A DNA stretch of 64,000 nucleotides from Amycolatopsis pretoriensis (lineage in GTDB: Bacteria > Actinomycetota > Actinomycetes > Mycobacteriales > Pseudonocardiaceae): the NCBI RefSeq assembly GCF_900107925.1, contig NZ_FNUJ01000006.1, positions 248,001-312,000 of the forward strand, given 5' to 3'. Below are positions 1-8,176 of this stretch, piece after piece. Each line of letters opens with the position of its first letter. The stretch's first letter is position 1. Made by a program: the position numbers and the translations under genes. A model generated the notes under the pieces. That model had not been told where the DNA came from. It worked only from the letters and a program-made list of their open reading frames with translations, and searched no databases.

Positions 1-2
1 GG

Positions 3-380
3 TCGGCGGCCGAGGCCGAAGCCATGGGCGTTTGGCGCCGCACCGGGCTCCCGGAGCCGGTCTGGAACTTCCCGCTCCACGACGAGCGGGGCCGGCACAT
101 CGCCACACCCGACGCCTGGTGGGACGACGTGGCTTTGGCCTGGGAGATCGACTCCTACGAATTCCACTTCGGGCAGCCCGGCTACGCGTCGACTCTCGCC
201 CGGAACAACCGCTACGCCGCGGCCGGGGTCGCCCTGGTCCAGACGGTTCCGAGCCGCCTCCGCACCGCACCCCGTGCGGTCACCGAAGAACTTGTGCTGG
301 CTTACCAAGCCGCCGCTGCCCGTCCACGCCCGCCGGTAGTCCTGTCCGGACGTCATAAACGACTCGTTCATGGCCTCTGA
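3..380 (+). CDS. C-terminal part of an endonuclease-fold hypothetical protein (5' end outside window)
   Basis: The reading frame is open from the first base of the window, so the gene starts upstream; the ATG at 24 is internal. The visible 125 residues contain the pattern PEPVWNFPL, a charged strand, PDAWW, AWEIDSYEFHF and ending with a PSRLRT motif. I know this pattern from actinobacterial proteins with an AbiEi/DUF559-like, Vsr-type endonuclease fold, where the E-x-D strand is the presumed metal site. Function is inferred only from that resemblance. The last codons and the stop lie inside the left arm of a long hairpin (352-404), so the 3' end of the protein is shaped by the palindrome. Confidence 0.6.
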   Translation, partial: SAAEAEAMGVWRRTGLPEPVWNFPLHDERGRHIATPDAWWDDVALAWEIDSYEFHFGQPGYASTLARNNRYAAAGVALVQTVPSRLRTAPRAVTEELVLAYQAAAARPRPPVVLSGRHKRLVHGL

Positions 381-404
381 CGACATGAACGAGTCGTTCA
401 TGAC
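352..404. terminator. Long inverted repeat at convergent gene ends
   Basis: Arms 352-371 and 385-404 are complementary at 19 of 20 positions around a 13-nt loop that holds the TGA of the upstream gene. Each arm also contains the near-palindrome ATGAACGA-N-TCGTTCAT, so it can fold on itself. It lies between the + strand stop at 380 and the - strand stop at 420, which suits a bidirectional terminator. There is no U-tract. Confidence 0.7.
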
Positions 405-419
405 GTACTGCAGCCGGGG

Positions 420-1136
420 TCAATCCTCCGGGGTCACCAAAGCCGCGATGCGCCCGGCCAACCGCGCGCTGTCCACCGGGCTCACGTTCACCCACTCCTG
501 CCCACCCCGCCCGGCCGTCTTGGTCGCGCAGTAAGCCCCCACATCCGTGTCGAACCACGTCAACCCACCAACCCGCGAAACCCGCCCCGAAGCCTCCCGC
601 CGAGAAACACTGAACTGCCCCGCCGCGTAGACCGGCCGCGCCTGGATCGCCGCCACCTCCTGCAGCTGCACCGAAGCACCCGAAGAATCCGTCAACGCCG
701 AAGCCGCCAAGTTGACCCCGTACCCCGGCCCGGCCGTCAACTCCGGCAACACGTCCACGATCGCCGAACAAAGCTCGCCCGGGCCGATCGAATCCAGCGA
801 GATCGTCTGCTCAGGCTGGGTCGCCAGCACGCCCCGGCGACCCCGGACCGCCGTCACCGCGCGGAACGGCAACGACGCCGTCATGTCCGCCAGCGCTTCG
901 CACGCCACGTACACCTCGCCGCCCGCGAGGACCGCCAAGCGCGCCGACAACGCCGGCTCAAGAGAAGACCCGTCGTACAACCCGCGGCCGGCCAGGTTCT
1001 CGTACACCTTCTTCCGGACCTCGGCGCGCTCCTCCTCCGTCTCGCCGACGCTGCGCACCGTCAGCGGTTCCGGCGGGCGGTCGTGACCGAGGTCGGTCCA
1101 GAGGATGTCGAACGCCGACGCGGAAACGCGGATCAA
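420..1136 (-). CDS. ESX secretion-associated protein, EspG family
   Basis: A 238-residue protein beginning (M)IRVSASAFDILWTDLG. EspG proteins are cytosolic chaperones that bind PE/PPE substrates and deliver them to type VII secretion systems. The N-terminal AFD-x-LW motif, the roughly 240-residue length and the alternating strand pattern fit the family. I chose TTG at 1136 because it overlaps the TGA of the preceding PPE-like gene and puts the conserved N-terminus at residue 1; a longer upstream frame exists but has no family resemblance. Translational coupling with the PPE-like gene suggests a dedicated chaperone-substrate pair. No ESX membrane components are in the window. Confidence 0.8.
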   Translation of the reverse strand: MIRVSASAFDILWTDLGHDRPPEPLTVRSVGETEEERAEVRKKVYENLAGRGLYDGSSLEPALSARLAVLAGGEVYVACEALADMTASLPFRAVTAVRGRRGVLATQPEQTISLDSIGPGELCSAIVDVLPELTAGPGYGVNLAASALTDSSGASVQLQEVAAIQARPVYAAGQFSVSRREASGRVSRVGGLTWFDTDVGAYCATKTAGRGGQEWVNVSPVDSARLAGRIAALVTPED

Positions 1137-1690
1137 GCCGGCCCCAGTGTCGGCGGCTCCTCGAAGTCCGCGGCCGGCACGTGGCCGCGCAACGCCGCGT
1201 CGCGGGTCCGCATCACGTCGATCGCCTTCTGGCGCGCCGCTTCCGCCTCGGCTCGACGGGCCGCCATCTCGTCGGCCAGCCCGGCCAGGACCAGCACGTT
1301 CCCGGACGACGCCGCGTCGCGGATCATCGACGCCGGGTCGTAGGCCACCGGCGGGGGCATGTCGGCCCGGGCCCGCGCGGCCGCGTCCGCCTGCGCGCCG
1401 ACCGCGCTGCCCACCGACGCCGAGACCGCGGCCGAATGGGACAGCCACCCCGCGGCCCGGCCCAGCGCCGCGCGCGCCGCGTCACCCGCCGGGCCGCGCC
1501 AGTTCTCCTCCGAGGACGCGACCAGCGCGGCGAGGTCGGCGGTCGACTCGTGCAGCCGTTTCGCCAGGCCGTCCCAGCGCGCGCCCGCCTCGCCCGCGGC
1601 GACCGGGTCGTTGTCCCGCTCGACCTCGGCGGCCATGGCCTCGTGGCTGTAGGACTCGTACCGCGCGGTCGGAACGGGGGGTTCGGGCAC
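1133..1690 (-). CDS. PPE-like / WXG-superfamily type VII secretion substrate
   Basis: A 185-residue, Ala-rich, all-helical protein. Residues about 25-150 form two long amphipathic helices with a NWRGPAGDAARAALG segment at the turn. This resembles the helix-turn-helix of WXG100 and PPE proteins, in which a W-x-G-like turn joins the helices. It overlaps the EspG-like gene by 4 bases, so the two are probably made together and may form a chaperone-substrate complex. No canonical C-terminal YxxxD/E secretion motif is evident to me. Assignment rests on helical architecture and neighbourhood, not on a specific family signature. Confidence 0.65.
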   Translation of the reverse strand: MPEPPVPTARYESYSHEAMAAEVERDNDPVAAGEAGARWDGLAKRLHESTADLAALVASSEENWRGPAGDAARAALGRAAGWLSHSAAVSASVGSAVGAQADAAARARADMPPPVAYDPASMIRDAASSGNVLVLAGLADEMAARRAEAEAARQKAIDVMRTRDAALRGHVPAADFEEPPTLGPA

Positions 1691-1702
1691 GGCGCACCTC
1701 TC

Positions 1703-2272
1703 TCAGGGCAGCTTCGGTTCGACCAGCCCGGCCACCGTGCCCGCGCGGCGGCACGCGAGCGGGGTGTCCGAGAAGCCGGTGTTGCTGACGTCGATCTGGA
1801 CGCTGGCCGCGTCGCCCACGCCGAGCAGGACGGCGCAGGTGCCGTCGGCGGCCTTCTTGTCCGCCACCTGCAGCGCCGGGTGCGCGCCGACCTTGGTCTT
1901 CGTGGCCGTCTTCTTCGCGACTTCGAGGTCGGCCAGGCCGTCGGTGTCGCTGAGGCTCACCGTGACGCCGAAGGTGCCGGGCACGCTCCAGTCGCACGCG
2001 CGGACGCCGGCGATGTCCTTCGGCTTGCCGATGACGCCGATCCCGGCGGTCGAGCGGTCCTGCGGGGACAGCAGCGCGCACGGGTCGATCGCGGCGAGGC
2101 CCGTCCAGGCCACGGGCGGGGGCTCGGCGGAAGCGGAAGCCGAAGCGGAAGTGTGCCCGGCGGTGGCCGGCCGGGCGGGTTGCTGCCCGCACGCGGCGAG
2201 CAGGAGCAGCAGCGCGGGCGCCACCCACCACCCGCGCGGCCCGGCCTTCTTCTCGTGCACCCGGTCAGCCAC
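1703..2272 (-). CDS. DUF3558 family lipoprotein
   Basis: A 189-residue protein with a basic N-terminus, a hydrophobic stretch and the lipobox LAAC at about residues 25-28, followed by a Pro/Ala/Ser linker. The mature domain has the IDPCALLSPQD opening and a later ACDWSVPG segment, the Cys-containing hallmarks of DUF3558, a family common in Pseudonocardiaceae and often found beside ESX-type genes. It should be anchored on the outer face of the membrane; its molecular role is unknown. The GTG start at 2272 overlaps the end of the upstream ESX-like gene by 8 bases, suggesting one transcript. Confidence 0.85.
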   Translation of the reverse strand: MADRVHEKKAGPRGWWVAPALLLLLAACGQQPARPATAGHTSASASASAEPPPVAWTGLAAIDPCALLSPQDRSTAGIGVIGKPKDIAGVRACDWSVPGTFGVTVSLSDTDGLADLEVAKKTATKTKVGAHPALQVADKKAADGTCAVLLGVGDAASVQIDVSNTGFSDTPLACRRAGTVAGLVEPKLP

Positions 2273-2615
2273 CCGTGCAGTCCACCCCGTCGGCCGCCTG
2301 CTCGTCGGCGTGCTGGTACTTCGCCAGCGCCTGGCCGATCCGGTGCTTCAACGTCTCGAGCTCCTTGCCGAACGCCGTCAGCTGCTGGACGGCCGACCCC
2401 TTGCCGCCGATGCCGTACTCGGCCATGAACTTGCCGATCTCCCCCGCGTACCCGCCGCCGAGCGGCACCGTCCGGCCGAGCACCTTGGCCTCGCGCACCA
2501 TTTCGCCGACGAGGTCCTGCAGCTGGCCGAGCTTCGAGTAGGCATCCGTGGCCAGCTCGGGCGCGACCGCGAAACCGCGCAGGTCGAACGGGGGCTGCGT
2601 CCGCACGTCGCTCAT
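2265..2615 (-). CDS. Small ESX-type helical protein, hypothetical
   Basis: A 116-residue, mostly helical protein starting MSDVRTQPPFDLRGFAV. Residues 25-105 form two predicted helices separated by a Gly-rich turn (LGGGYAG and YGIGGKG), similar in layout to WXG100-like small secreted proteins, though a W-x-G turn is absent. It opens the four-gene minus-strand set (this gene, DUF3558 lipoprotein, PPE-like, EspG-like). The context suggests a type VII secretion-related role. I cannot name the family, and the function is inferred from context alone. Confidence 0.6.
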   Translation of the reverse strand: MSDVRTQPPFDLRGFAVAPELATDAYSKLGQLQDLVGEMVREAKVLGRTVPLGGGYAGEIGKFMAEYGIGGKGSAVQQLTAFGKELETLKHRIGQALAKYQHADEQAADGVDCTGG

Positions 2616-2921
2616 GAGCGGTTACGCCTCTCTGTAGCCGGGCGAACTCGTATCGGAGCATAGAACAGAGCGGGGTGTCAGCGGGAGCGCCCAGAATCGG
2701 GTGACAACACACCCGTTCGGGGTATCGTCCCTGCTTGCGCAGTGTCATCGACCGTCGTGCCGGGCGTGTTCCCCGGGGCTTCCCGGGGTTCCGCCCCCAG
2801 GTTCGCCCGGGTTTGACACACTGGATGGAAGGCTGGTCGCTGCGCGCGGACAGCAGCGATGGGGGCCGTTCGGCCCGGCGGTGCGCACAGTGCGCGCGGC
2901 CATGCGCCACCAGGAGGTCGA
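2616..2921. other. Divergent intergenic region, ESX-type set and MoxR operon
   Basis: About 300 bp separate two divergent operons, so both promoters must lie here. A TTGACA hexamer occurs near 2813, but I find no well-spaced -10 partner. On the minus strand a TATGCT hexamer lies about 45 bp upstream of the start at 2615. No open frame here looks coding. Confidence 0.4.
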
Positions 2922-3992
2922 GTGACGTCGAGAATCCAGTCTGCGGCGCCCGGATCGGGCGAGCAGGCATCCGGGCGGCCGCCTTACCCGGCGGAGTCCA
3001 CGGGCAACGGCCGGGCCCACGGCCGCCCCGCCAGAGTGTCGCTGGACGAACTGCACGAGACCGCGCGGCGGATCGCCGCCAACGTCGAGCGGGTCCTCGT
3101 CGGCAAGCCCGACGTCATCCGGATCGCGCTGGTCACGCTGCTCGCCGAAGGCCACCTCCTGGTGGAGGACGTACCCGGCGTCGGCAAGACGTCGCTGGCC
3201 AAGGCGCTCGCCCGGTCGATCGACTGCACGGTCAGCCGCATCCAGTTCACGCCGGACCTGCTGCCCAGCGACGTCACCGGCGTCTCCATCTACAACCGCC
3301 AGTCCGGCGGGTTCGAGTTCCGCCCCGGCCCGGTGTTCGCGAACATCGTGGTGGGCGACGAGATCAACCGCGCTTCGCCGAAGACGCAGTCGGCGCTGCT
3401 GGAGTGCATGGAAGAGCACCAGGTCACCGTCGACACCTCGACCTACCACCTCGAAGAGCCGTTCATGGTCATCGCGACCCAGAACCCGATCGAGATGGAA
3501 GGCACCTACGCCCTCCCCGAGGCCCAGCGCGACCGGTTCACCGCGCGGGTCTCCATCGGCTACCCCGACCAGCAGGCCGAGCTGGCCATGGTCGACGAGC
3601 ACGCCGGGCACAACCCCCTCGACGACCTGCAGCCGGTTTCCGACGGCGAGACCGTGCACCGGCTGATCGAGACCGTCCGCGGCGTGCACATCGCGCCGGA
3701 GGTCCGCCGCTACGCCGTCGACGTCGTCGCGGCCACCCGCCAGGTCCCGGAGATCCGGCTCGGCGCGTCCCCGCGCGCGACGCTGCACCTGGTCCGCGCG
3801 GCGCGGGCGCAGGCGGCGCTGTCCGGGCGCGACTACGTCGTGCCGGACGACCTGCACACGGTCGCGGTGCCGGTGCTCGCGCACCGCCTGGTGCTGACCA
3901 CCGAGGCCCACGCGGCGCGCCGGTCGGCGACCGACGTCGTGCGGGCGGTGCTGCACCGGGTGCCGGTGCCGCAGGGCTCCCGGCCCCAGTAG
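2922..3992 (+). CDS. MoxR-family AAA+ ATPase
   Basis: A 356-residue protein with Walker A GVGKTS at about residue 86, Walker B VVGDEINRA at about residue 146, and the MoxR sensor region ATQNPIE followed by LPEAQRDRF. MoxR ATPases act as chaperones that help mature or insert partner proteins, usually encoded beside DUF58 and transglutaminase genes as here. I chose GTG at 2922 because AGGAGG at 2912-2917 sits 4 nt upstream; a longer frame from 2859 lacks a ribosome site and is low-complexity. It is the first gene of a three- or four-gene operon. Confidence 0.92.
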   Translation: MTSRIQSAAPGSGEQASGRPPYPAESTGNGRAHGRPARVSLDELHETARRIAANVERVLVGKPDVIRIALVTLLAEGHLLVEDVPGVGKTSLAKALARSIDCTVSRIQFTPDLLPSDVTGVSIYNRQSGGFEFRPGPVFANIVVGDEINRASPKTQSALLECMEEHQVTVDTSTYHLEEPFMVIATQNPIEMEGTYALPEAQRDRFTARVSIGYPDQQAELAMVDEHAGHNPLDDLQPVSDGETVHRLIETVRGVHIAPEVRRYAVDVVAATRQVPEIRLGASPRATLHLVRAARAQAALSGRDYVVPDDLHTVAVPVLAHRLVLTTEAHAARRSATDVVRAVLHRVPVPQGSRPQ

Positions 3993-4020
3993 AACCGCCG
4001 GCGAAGGGGAGAACAACGAC

Positions 4021-5295
4021 GTGCTGCGTGCCCTGTCCGGCCTGACCACCCGCGGCCGCTGCCTGCTGGCCGCGGGGCTCGCGGCCGCGGTGTGCTCGTT
4101 CGTGCTCAACGAACGCGACCTGCTGCGGGTCGCCGTCTTCGTGGTGGCGCTGCCGCTGCTGGTCGCCGTGTTCATCTCGGCGACGCGGCTGCGCATCGGC
4201 GCCACCCGCGCGCTGCACCCGCAGCGCGTCGCGGTCGGCGGCGCCGGCGAGGTGCAGCTGGAGCTGTGGCGCAGCGGGCGGCTGCCGGCCGGTGAGATCC
4301 TCCTCGAAGACGGCGTGCCGTACGCGCTGGGCTCGCGGCCGCGGTTCGTCGTCGAACGGCTCCCCCACGACCGGAAGGTCGCGCTGCGCTACCCGCTGCA
4401 GCCGGTGCTGCGCGGGATCCAGCAGGTCGGGCCGCTGCGCGCGACCATCACCGACCCGTTCGGGCTGTGCGAGTTCGAACGCGAACTGATCGGGCACTCG
4501 CGGCTGGTCGTCGTGCCCCGGGTGGTGCCGCTGTGGGGCCTGCCGAGCGGCGCGGGCATCGGCGTCGGCGACGACGGCACGGTTCGGCTGCACGCCGGGC
4601 AGGGCGAGGCCGACGTGATCGTCCGCCAGTACCGCCAGGGCGACGACCTGCGCAAGGTCCACTGGCGCTCGACCGCGCGCCGCGACGAGATCATGGTCCG
4701 CGTCGAGGAACGCCCGTGGCGCGGCGGCACGACGGTGCTGCTCGACCACCGCGCGGCCGCCCACCACGGCAGCGGCCCGGCCGCGAGCCTGGAGTGGGCG
4801 GTGTCGTTCGCGGCGTCGGCGGCGGTGCACCTGCGCCGGTCCGGGCACCGCGTCCGGCTGGTGAGCGAGCACGGCGCGACGCTCGCGGACACCCCGGGCG
4901 AAGGCGGCGACCACTACGACAACGTGGTGCTCGACGCGCTGGCGGCGCTGCAGCCGGCGCACCAGCGCGACATCACGCTGGCCGGCGACCCGGGCGAAGG
5001 GCAGGAGCTGATCGCGGTGCTCGGCACGGTCAGCACGGAGGCGGTGCACGAGCTGGCGCAGTTCCGCCCGCGCGGGATCCGGAGCCTCGCGGTCCTGCTG
5101 GACACGCCGACGTGGTCGGCGGGGGTGAGCGCCCCGGAGCAGCGAGCGGCGGCGACGGAGGATTCGGCGGCACTGCTGCGCGCGGCCGGCTGGGGTGTGG
5201 TGATCGCGGGACCGGGATCACCGATGCCGCAGGTGTGGGCGGAGCTGTGCCGAAGCGGCGCCCGCCGCGGCACGCTGATCGGCGGCCCGCGATGA
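4021..5295 (+). CDS. DUF58 domain-containing membrane protein
   Basis: A 424-residue protein with two hydrophobic segments in residues about 12-55 and the DUF58 core at about residues 200-235, recognisable by YRQGDDLRKVHWRSTARRD. DUF58 proteins resemble a degenerate von Willebrand A fold and work with MoxR ATPases, probably at the membrane. The GTG start lies 28 bp after the moxR stop behind a GAAGGGGAG ribosome site. The stop overlaps the ATG of the repeat ORF (ATGA). Its last residues (LIGGPR) are echoed by the end of that ORF (PIGGSR), which suggests a local duplication. Confidence 0.9.
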   Translation: MLRALSGLTTRGRCLLAAGLAAAVCSFVLNERDLLRVAVFVVALPLLVAVFISATRLRIGATRALHPQRVAVGGAGEVQLELWRSGRLPAGEILLEDGVPYALGSRPRFVVERLPHDRKVALRYPLQPVLRGIQQVGPLRATITDPFGLCEFERELIGHSRLVVVPRVVPLWGLPSGAGIGVGDDGTVRLHAGQGEADVIVRQYRQGDDLRKVHWRSTARRDEIMVRVEERPWRGGTTVLLDHRAAAHHGSGPAASLEWAVSFAASAAVHLRRSGHRVRLVSEHGATLADTPGEGGDHYDNVVLDALAALQPAHQRDITLAGDPGEGQELIAVLGTVSTEAVHELAQFRPRGIRSLAVLLDTPTWSAGVSAPEQRAAATEDSAALLRAAGWGVVIAGPGSPMPQVWAELCRSGARRGTLIGGPR

Positions 5296-5591
5296 GCGCG
5301 GCCGGGTCTGCCGGGCGGGGCGCTGCGGTGCCGGCCGCCGCTTCGGCTTCACGGCAACCGCAGCCGGCTCGGCCCGCCGGGCAGAGAACTGCGGCGCCGG
5401 CCGTCACTTCGGCTTCACGGCAACCGCCGCCGGCTCGGCCCGCCGGCCAGGGAACTGCGGCGCCAGCCACCGCCTCGGCTTCACGGCAACCGCAGCCGGC
5501 TCGGCCCGCCGGCCGGGGCGCTGCGGTGCCAGCCACCGCCTCGCACCACTACGACCTCGCCTCCTACTCCCCGATCGGCGGTTCGCGATGA
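5292..5591 (+). CDS. Short low-complexity repeat ORF inside the DUF58-transglutaminase operon
   Basis: A 99-residue frame that starts with ATGA on the DUF58 stop and ends with ATGA on the transglutaminase start, so it is coupled on both sides. It consists of a 22-residue unit (RQPQPARPAGQ and variants) repeated three times, then a HHYDLASYSPIGGSR tail. In the related operons I know, DUF58 is followed directly by the transglutaminase gene. The frame is intact and the repeat length is a multiple of 3, so it may be translated, but nothing suggests a folded protein. It may be a repeat expansion tolerated because it preserves coupling. Confidence 0.45.
   Translation: MSAAGSAGRGAAVPAAASASRQPQPARPAGQRTAAPAVTSASRQPPPARPAGQGTAAPATASASRQPQPARPAGRGAAVPATASHHYDLASYSPIGGSR
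5312..5549. repeat. 66-bp tandem repeat, three copies with partial flanks
   Basis: The sequence CGGCTTCACGGCAACCGC recurs at 5344, 5410 and 5476, exactly 66 bp apart, embedded in longer near-identical units. The junctions at 5278-5297 and 5574-5593 match at 18 of 20 positions, so the whole block is flanked by a direct repeat that contains the ATGA start/stop overlap. Confidence 0.85.
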
Positions 5592-8068
5592 GCACCAGCG
5601 CCCCGTCGCGGCCGGCTGCCAAGCGGCCCTCCTCCCAGCATCCCCTCTCCGCCTGGCGCGGCAGCCTGCTCGCGCCCGCCGCCGCCGGGGTCGCCACCCT
5701 CTGCGCCGCCACCTCCGTCACCTCCGTCGTCTCCGGGCTCGCCTGGTTCGGCTACCTCTTCGTCGCCGTGCTGCTGATCGCCGCCACCGGGCTCGCGTTG
5801 CGGTCGCTGCAGGTGCCGACCGTGCTCGTCGGCCTCGGCCAGCTCGTCGTCCTGCTCTTCCTCATCACCGGCGCGTTCACCACGCACGGGATCCTGCAGG
5901 TCATCCCCGGCCCGGAAGCGTTCGGCGAGATCGGCAACACGCTTTCGGCCGCCGCCGAGCAGATCCGCGTCGGGCTGCCGCCGGTCGAGGGCAGCCAGCC
6001 CATCCTCTGTCTCGTCACGATCCTGATCGGCCTGGTCGCGGTCCTCGTCGACACGCTGACCGTCGCCGCCGCCGCGCCCGCCGCCACCGGGCTCGTCCTG
6101 CTCTGCGTCTACGCCGTGCCGGCCGCGCTCTCCGAGGAAATGCTGCCGTGGTGGACGTTCCTGCTCGGCGGGGCCGCGTTCGCCGGCCTGCTCGCGGTCG
6201 ACGGCAACCACCGGCACCGGCGCTGGCGGACCCGGGAAGCGCCCGGGCGCAGCGGCAAGCCGGGCGTGCTGTCCGCGCCGGTCGCGGTCGTCGCCGCGGC
6301 GATCGTGCTCGGCCTGTTCGGCGGCGCGATCACGTGGGTCGGCACGGTCGGGCGGATCCCGTTCGGCAACGGCGGTGACGGCCTGGGAGCCGGTTCCGGC
6401 GGCTTCGGCATCCAGCCGTTCACCGAGCTGCGCGGCATGCTCGACCAGGGCGCCAACCGCGAGCTGTTCAAGGTCCGCGGCCTCGGCACCGACCGGCGGC
6501 TGCTGCGCGCGATGACGCTGGACACCTACTACCCCAACAAGGGCTGGGGCCTGCACGACGAAGGCCGTTCGCAGCAGGGCGTCCCGGTCGGGCCGCAGCT
6601 GCCGGCCGCACCGGGCGACGACGGCAGTGGCGCCGCGCGCCGGATCGACGTCGAGCCGGCGAGCTGGCGCGACAACTGGCTGCCGGTGTACGGCGCGCCG
6701 CGGGTGATCGACGGCGCCGCCGGCGGCTACCTCTACGACCAGGTCAGCGGCACGGTCTTCACCACGCGCAGCGAGGTTCCGCCCGCGTACACCGAATACG
6801 CGTCGCTGAAGGAGCCCACGGCCCAGGAGCTGCGCGTGACCCCGCGCGTCGACGACCTGCCGCCGCGCTACACGCAACTCGAGCGCGTCGACGACCGCGT
6901 CCGCGCGAAGACACAGCAGCTCATCGCCAACGAGTCCAACGACTTCGACCGCGCGTCGGCGATCTGGCGGTACTTCACGGCGCAGAACGGGTTCGTCTAC
7001 GACACGAAGACCGCGCCGGCCAACGACTCCGACGCGCTCGCCGACTTCATCCTCAACGGCAAGCGCGGGTTCTGCGAGCAGTTCGCGTCGGCGATGGCCG
7101 TGATGCTGCGGGTGGCGGGCATCCCGTCGCGGGTGGCGATCGGGTTCACGCCGGGCGTGCAGGTCAACGACTACCTGTCGATCACCACCCAGGACGCGCA
7201 CGCGTGGGTCGAGGCGTACTTCGGCGGCAAGGGCTGGGTGACGTTCGACCCGACGCCGCTGTCGGACGGGCGCGGCATCACCCCGTCGTACCTGCAGGCC
7301 GGCACCCCGGACGGCAACCAGCCCGACGACACGCAGGTGGCGCCGAGCACGGTCCAGTCGAGCGCGGCACCGACCGGCGCGCCCCGCGACACCGAGCAGA
7401 ACCAGCAGGCGCAGGGTCCGCAGAACACCGACGAGAGCACGCCGACGCTGGTGTGGGTGCTCGTGGGCGTGCTGGTCGTGCTCGCGTTGCTGGCGACGGT
7501 CCTGGTGGTCGCCGGCGGGCGCCGCAGACGGCCGGACCGCGAACCCGCGGCGACCGGGCTCGGGGCGGTGCTCAAGAACTGGCTGCCGTTGATCGCGGCC
7601 GCGTTGTGGGTGGCGGTGCTGGGCGTGCTGACCTATTTGGTCGCCTGGTGGTTCAGCCTGATCGTGGTGCTGCTGCTGGCGGGCCTGCTGGGTCCGTCGG
7701 TCGCGCGAGACGTCGGGCGTCGTCGCCGGTTGCAGGAGATCGTCGCGCAGCGCCCTGGCGCGGCCGACGCGGCGTGGTTCGAGCTGCGGGCCGAGTGCGC
7801 GGACCGCGGGTTGCCGATCCCGCCGAGCGACACGGTCCGCGTGGCGGGTCAGAAGCTGGCGGCGAAGCACCACCTGGACGACGAGGGCCGCGACGGCCTC
7901 CGCACGGTGATCGGCGTGGTCGAGAAGTCCTGGTACGGCGAGGACGGCGAGCCCGACGCGACGCTGCCGTCGGCGTTCGACCACCTGCGGCGGAGCCTGC
8001 ACCGGAACGCGCCGCTGTCCTGGAAGGGGCGGCTGTTCCCGAAGTCCCTGTTCCGCGGCCGCGACTGA
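5588..8068 (+). CDS. Transglutaminase-like membrane protein (TgpA type, DUF3488/DUF4129)
   Basis: An 826-residue protein. Residues about 15-245 hold six or so membrane helices (DUF3488), followed by an extracytoplasmic transglutaminase-like domain. The triad is visible as Cys496 (GFCEQFASAM), His538 (DAHAWVEAYF) and Asp554 (FDPTPL). Two further membrane segments at about 615-700 precede a cytosolic DUF4129-like tail. In Pseudomonas, TgpA is an essential membrane transglutaminase; the substrate here is unknown. It ends the MoxR-DUF58 operon, and its ATG at 5588 overlaps the previous stop. Confidence 0.9.
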   Translation: MSTSAPSRPAAKRPSSQHPLSAWRGSLLAPAAAGVATLCAATSVTSVVSGLAWFGYLFVAVLLIAATGLALRSLQVPTVLVGLGQLVVLLFLITGAFTTHGILQVIPGPEAFGEIGNTLSAAAEQIRVGLPPVEGSQPILCLVTILIGLVAVLVDTLTVAAAAPAATGLVLLCVYAVPAALSEEMLPWWTFLLGGAAFAGLLAVDGNHRHRRWRTREAPGRSGKPGVLSAPVAVVAAAIVLGLFGGAITWVGTVGRIPFGNGGDGLGAGSGGFGIQPFTELRGMLDQGANRELFKVRGLGTDRRLLRAMTLDTYYPNKGWGLHDEGRSQQGVPVGPQLPAAPGDDGSGAARRIDVEPASWRDNWLPVYGAPRVIDGAAGGYLYDQVSGTVFTTRSEVPPAYTEYASLKEPTAQELRVTPRVDDLPPRYTQLERVDDRVRAKTQQLIANESNDFDRASAIWRYFTAQNGFVYDTKTAPANDSDALADFILNGKRGFCEQFASAMAVMLRVAGIPSRVAIGFTPGVQVNDYLSITTQDAHAWVEAYFGGKGWVTFDPTPLSDGRGITPSYLQAGTPDGNQPDDTQVAPSTVQSSAAPTGAPRDTEQNQQAQGPQNTDESTPTLVWVLVGVLVVLALLATVLVVAGGRRRRPDREPAATGLGAVLKNWLPLIAAALWVAVLGVLTYLVAWWFSLIVVLLLAGLLGPSVARDVGRRRRLQEIVAQRPGAADAAWFELRAECADRGLPIPPSDTVRVAGQKLAAKHHLDDEGRDGLRTVIGVVEKSWYGEDGEPDATLPSAFDHLRRSLHRNAPLSWKGRLFPKSLFRGRD

Positions 8069-8086
8069 CCCCCCGGCCGGGGGTCA
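8066..8086 (+). terminator. GC-rich hairpin overlapping the transglutaminase stop codon
   Basis: TGACCCCC and GGGGGTCA pair over 8 bp around a 5-nt loop, with the TGA stop forming the start of the stem. It is followed 45 bp later by a stronger palindrome. Confidence 0.55.
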
Positions 8087-8130
8087 CCCGTTGTCACCGC
8101 GGGTGGGGCTCGCCACTTGAGCACACAAGA

Positions 8131-8160
8131 AGATCCGCGTCCCGGCCGGGACGCGGATCT
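8131..8160. terminator. Perfect 30-bp palindrome between convergent genes
   Basis: Bases 8131-8160 are fully self-complementary (15 bp per arm, AGATCCGCGTCCCGG and its complement), followed by CTTTGG. The element lies between the + strand transglutaminase gene and the - strand DUF3040 gene and so probably ends both transcripts. Confidence 0.8.
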
Positions 8161-8176
8161 CTTTGGTCTTGCGGCG

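Noticed and set aside
5564..8002. 812-residue open frame antisense to the transglutaminase gene
   Set aside because: High-GC codon bias leaves the opposite strand open. The product is Arg/Asp/His-rich low complexity, while the sense strand has a complete domain set.
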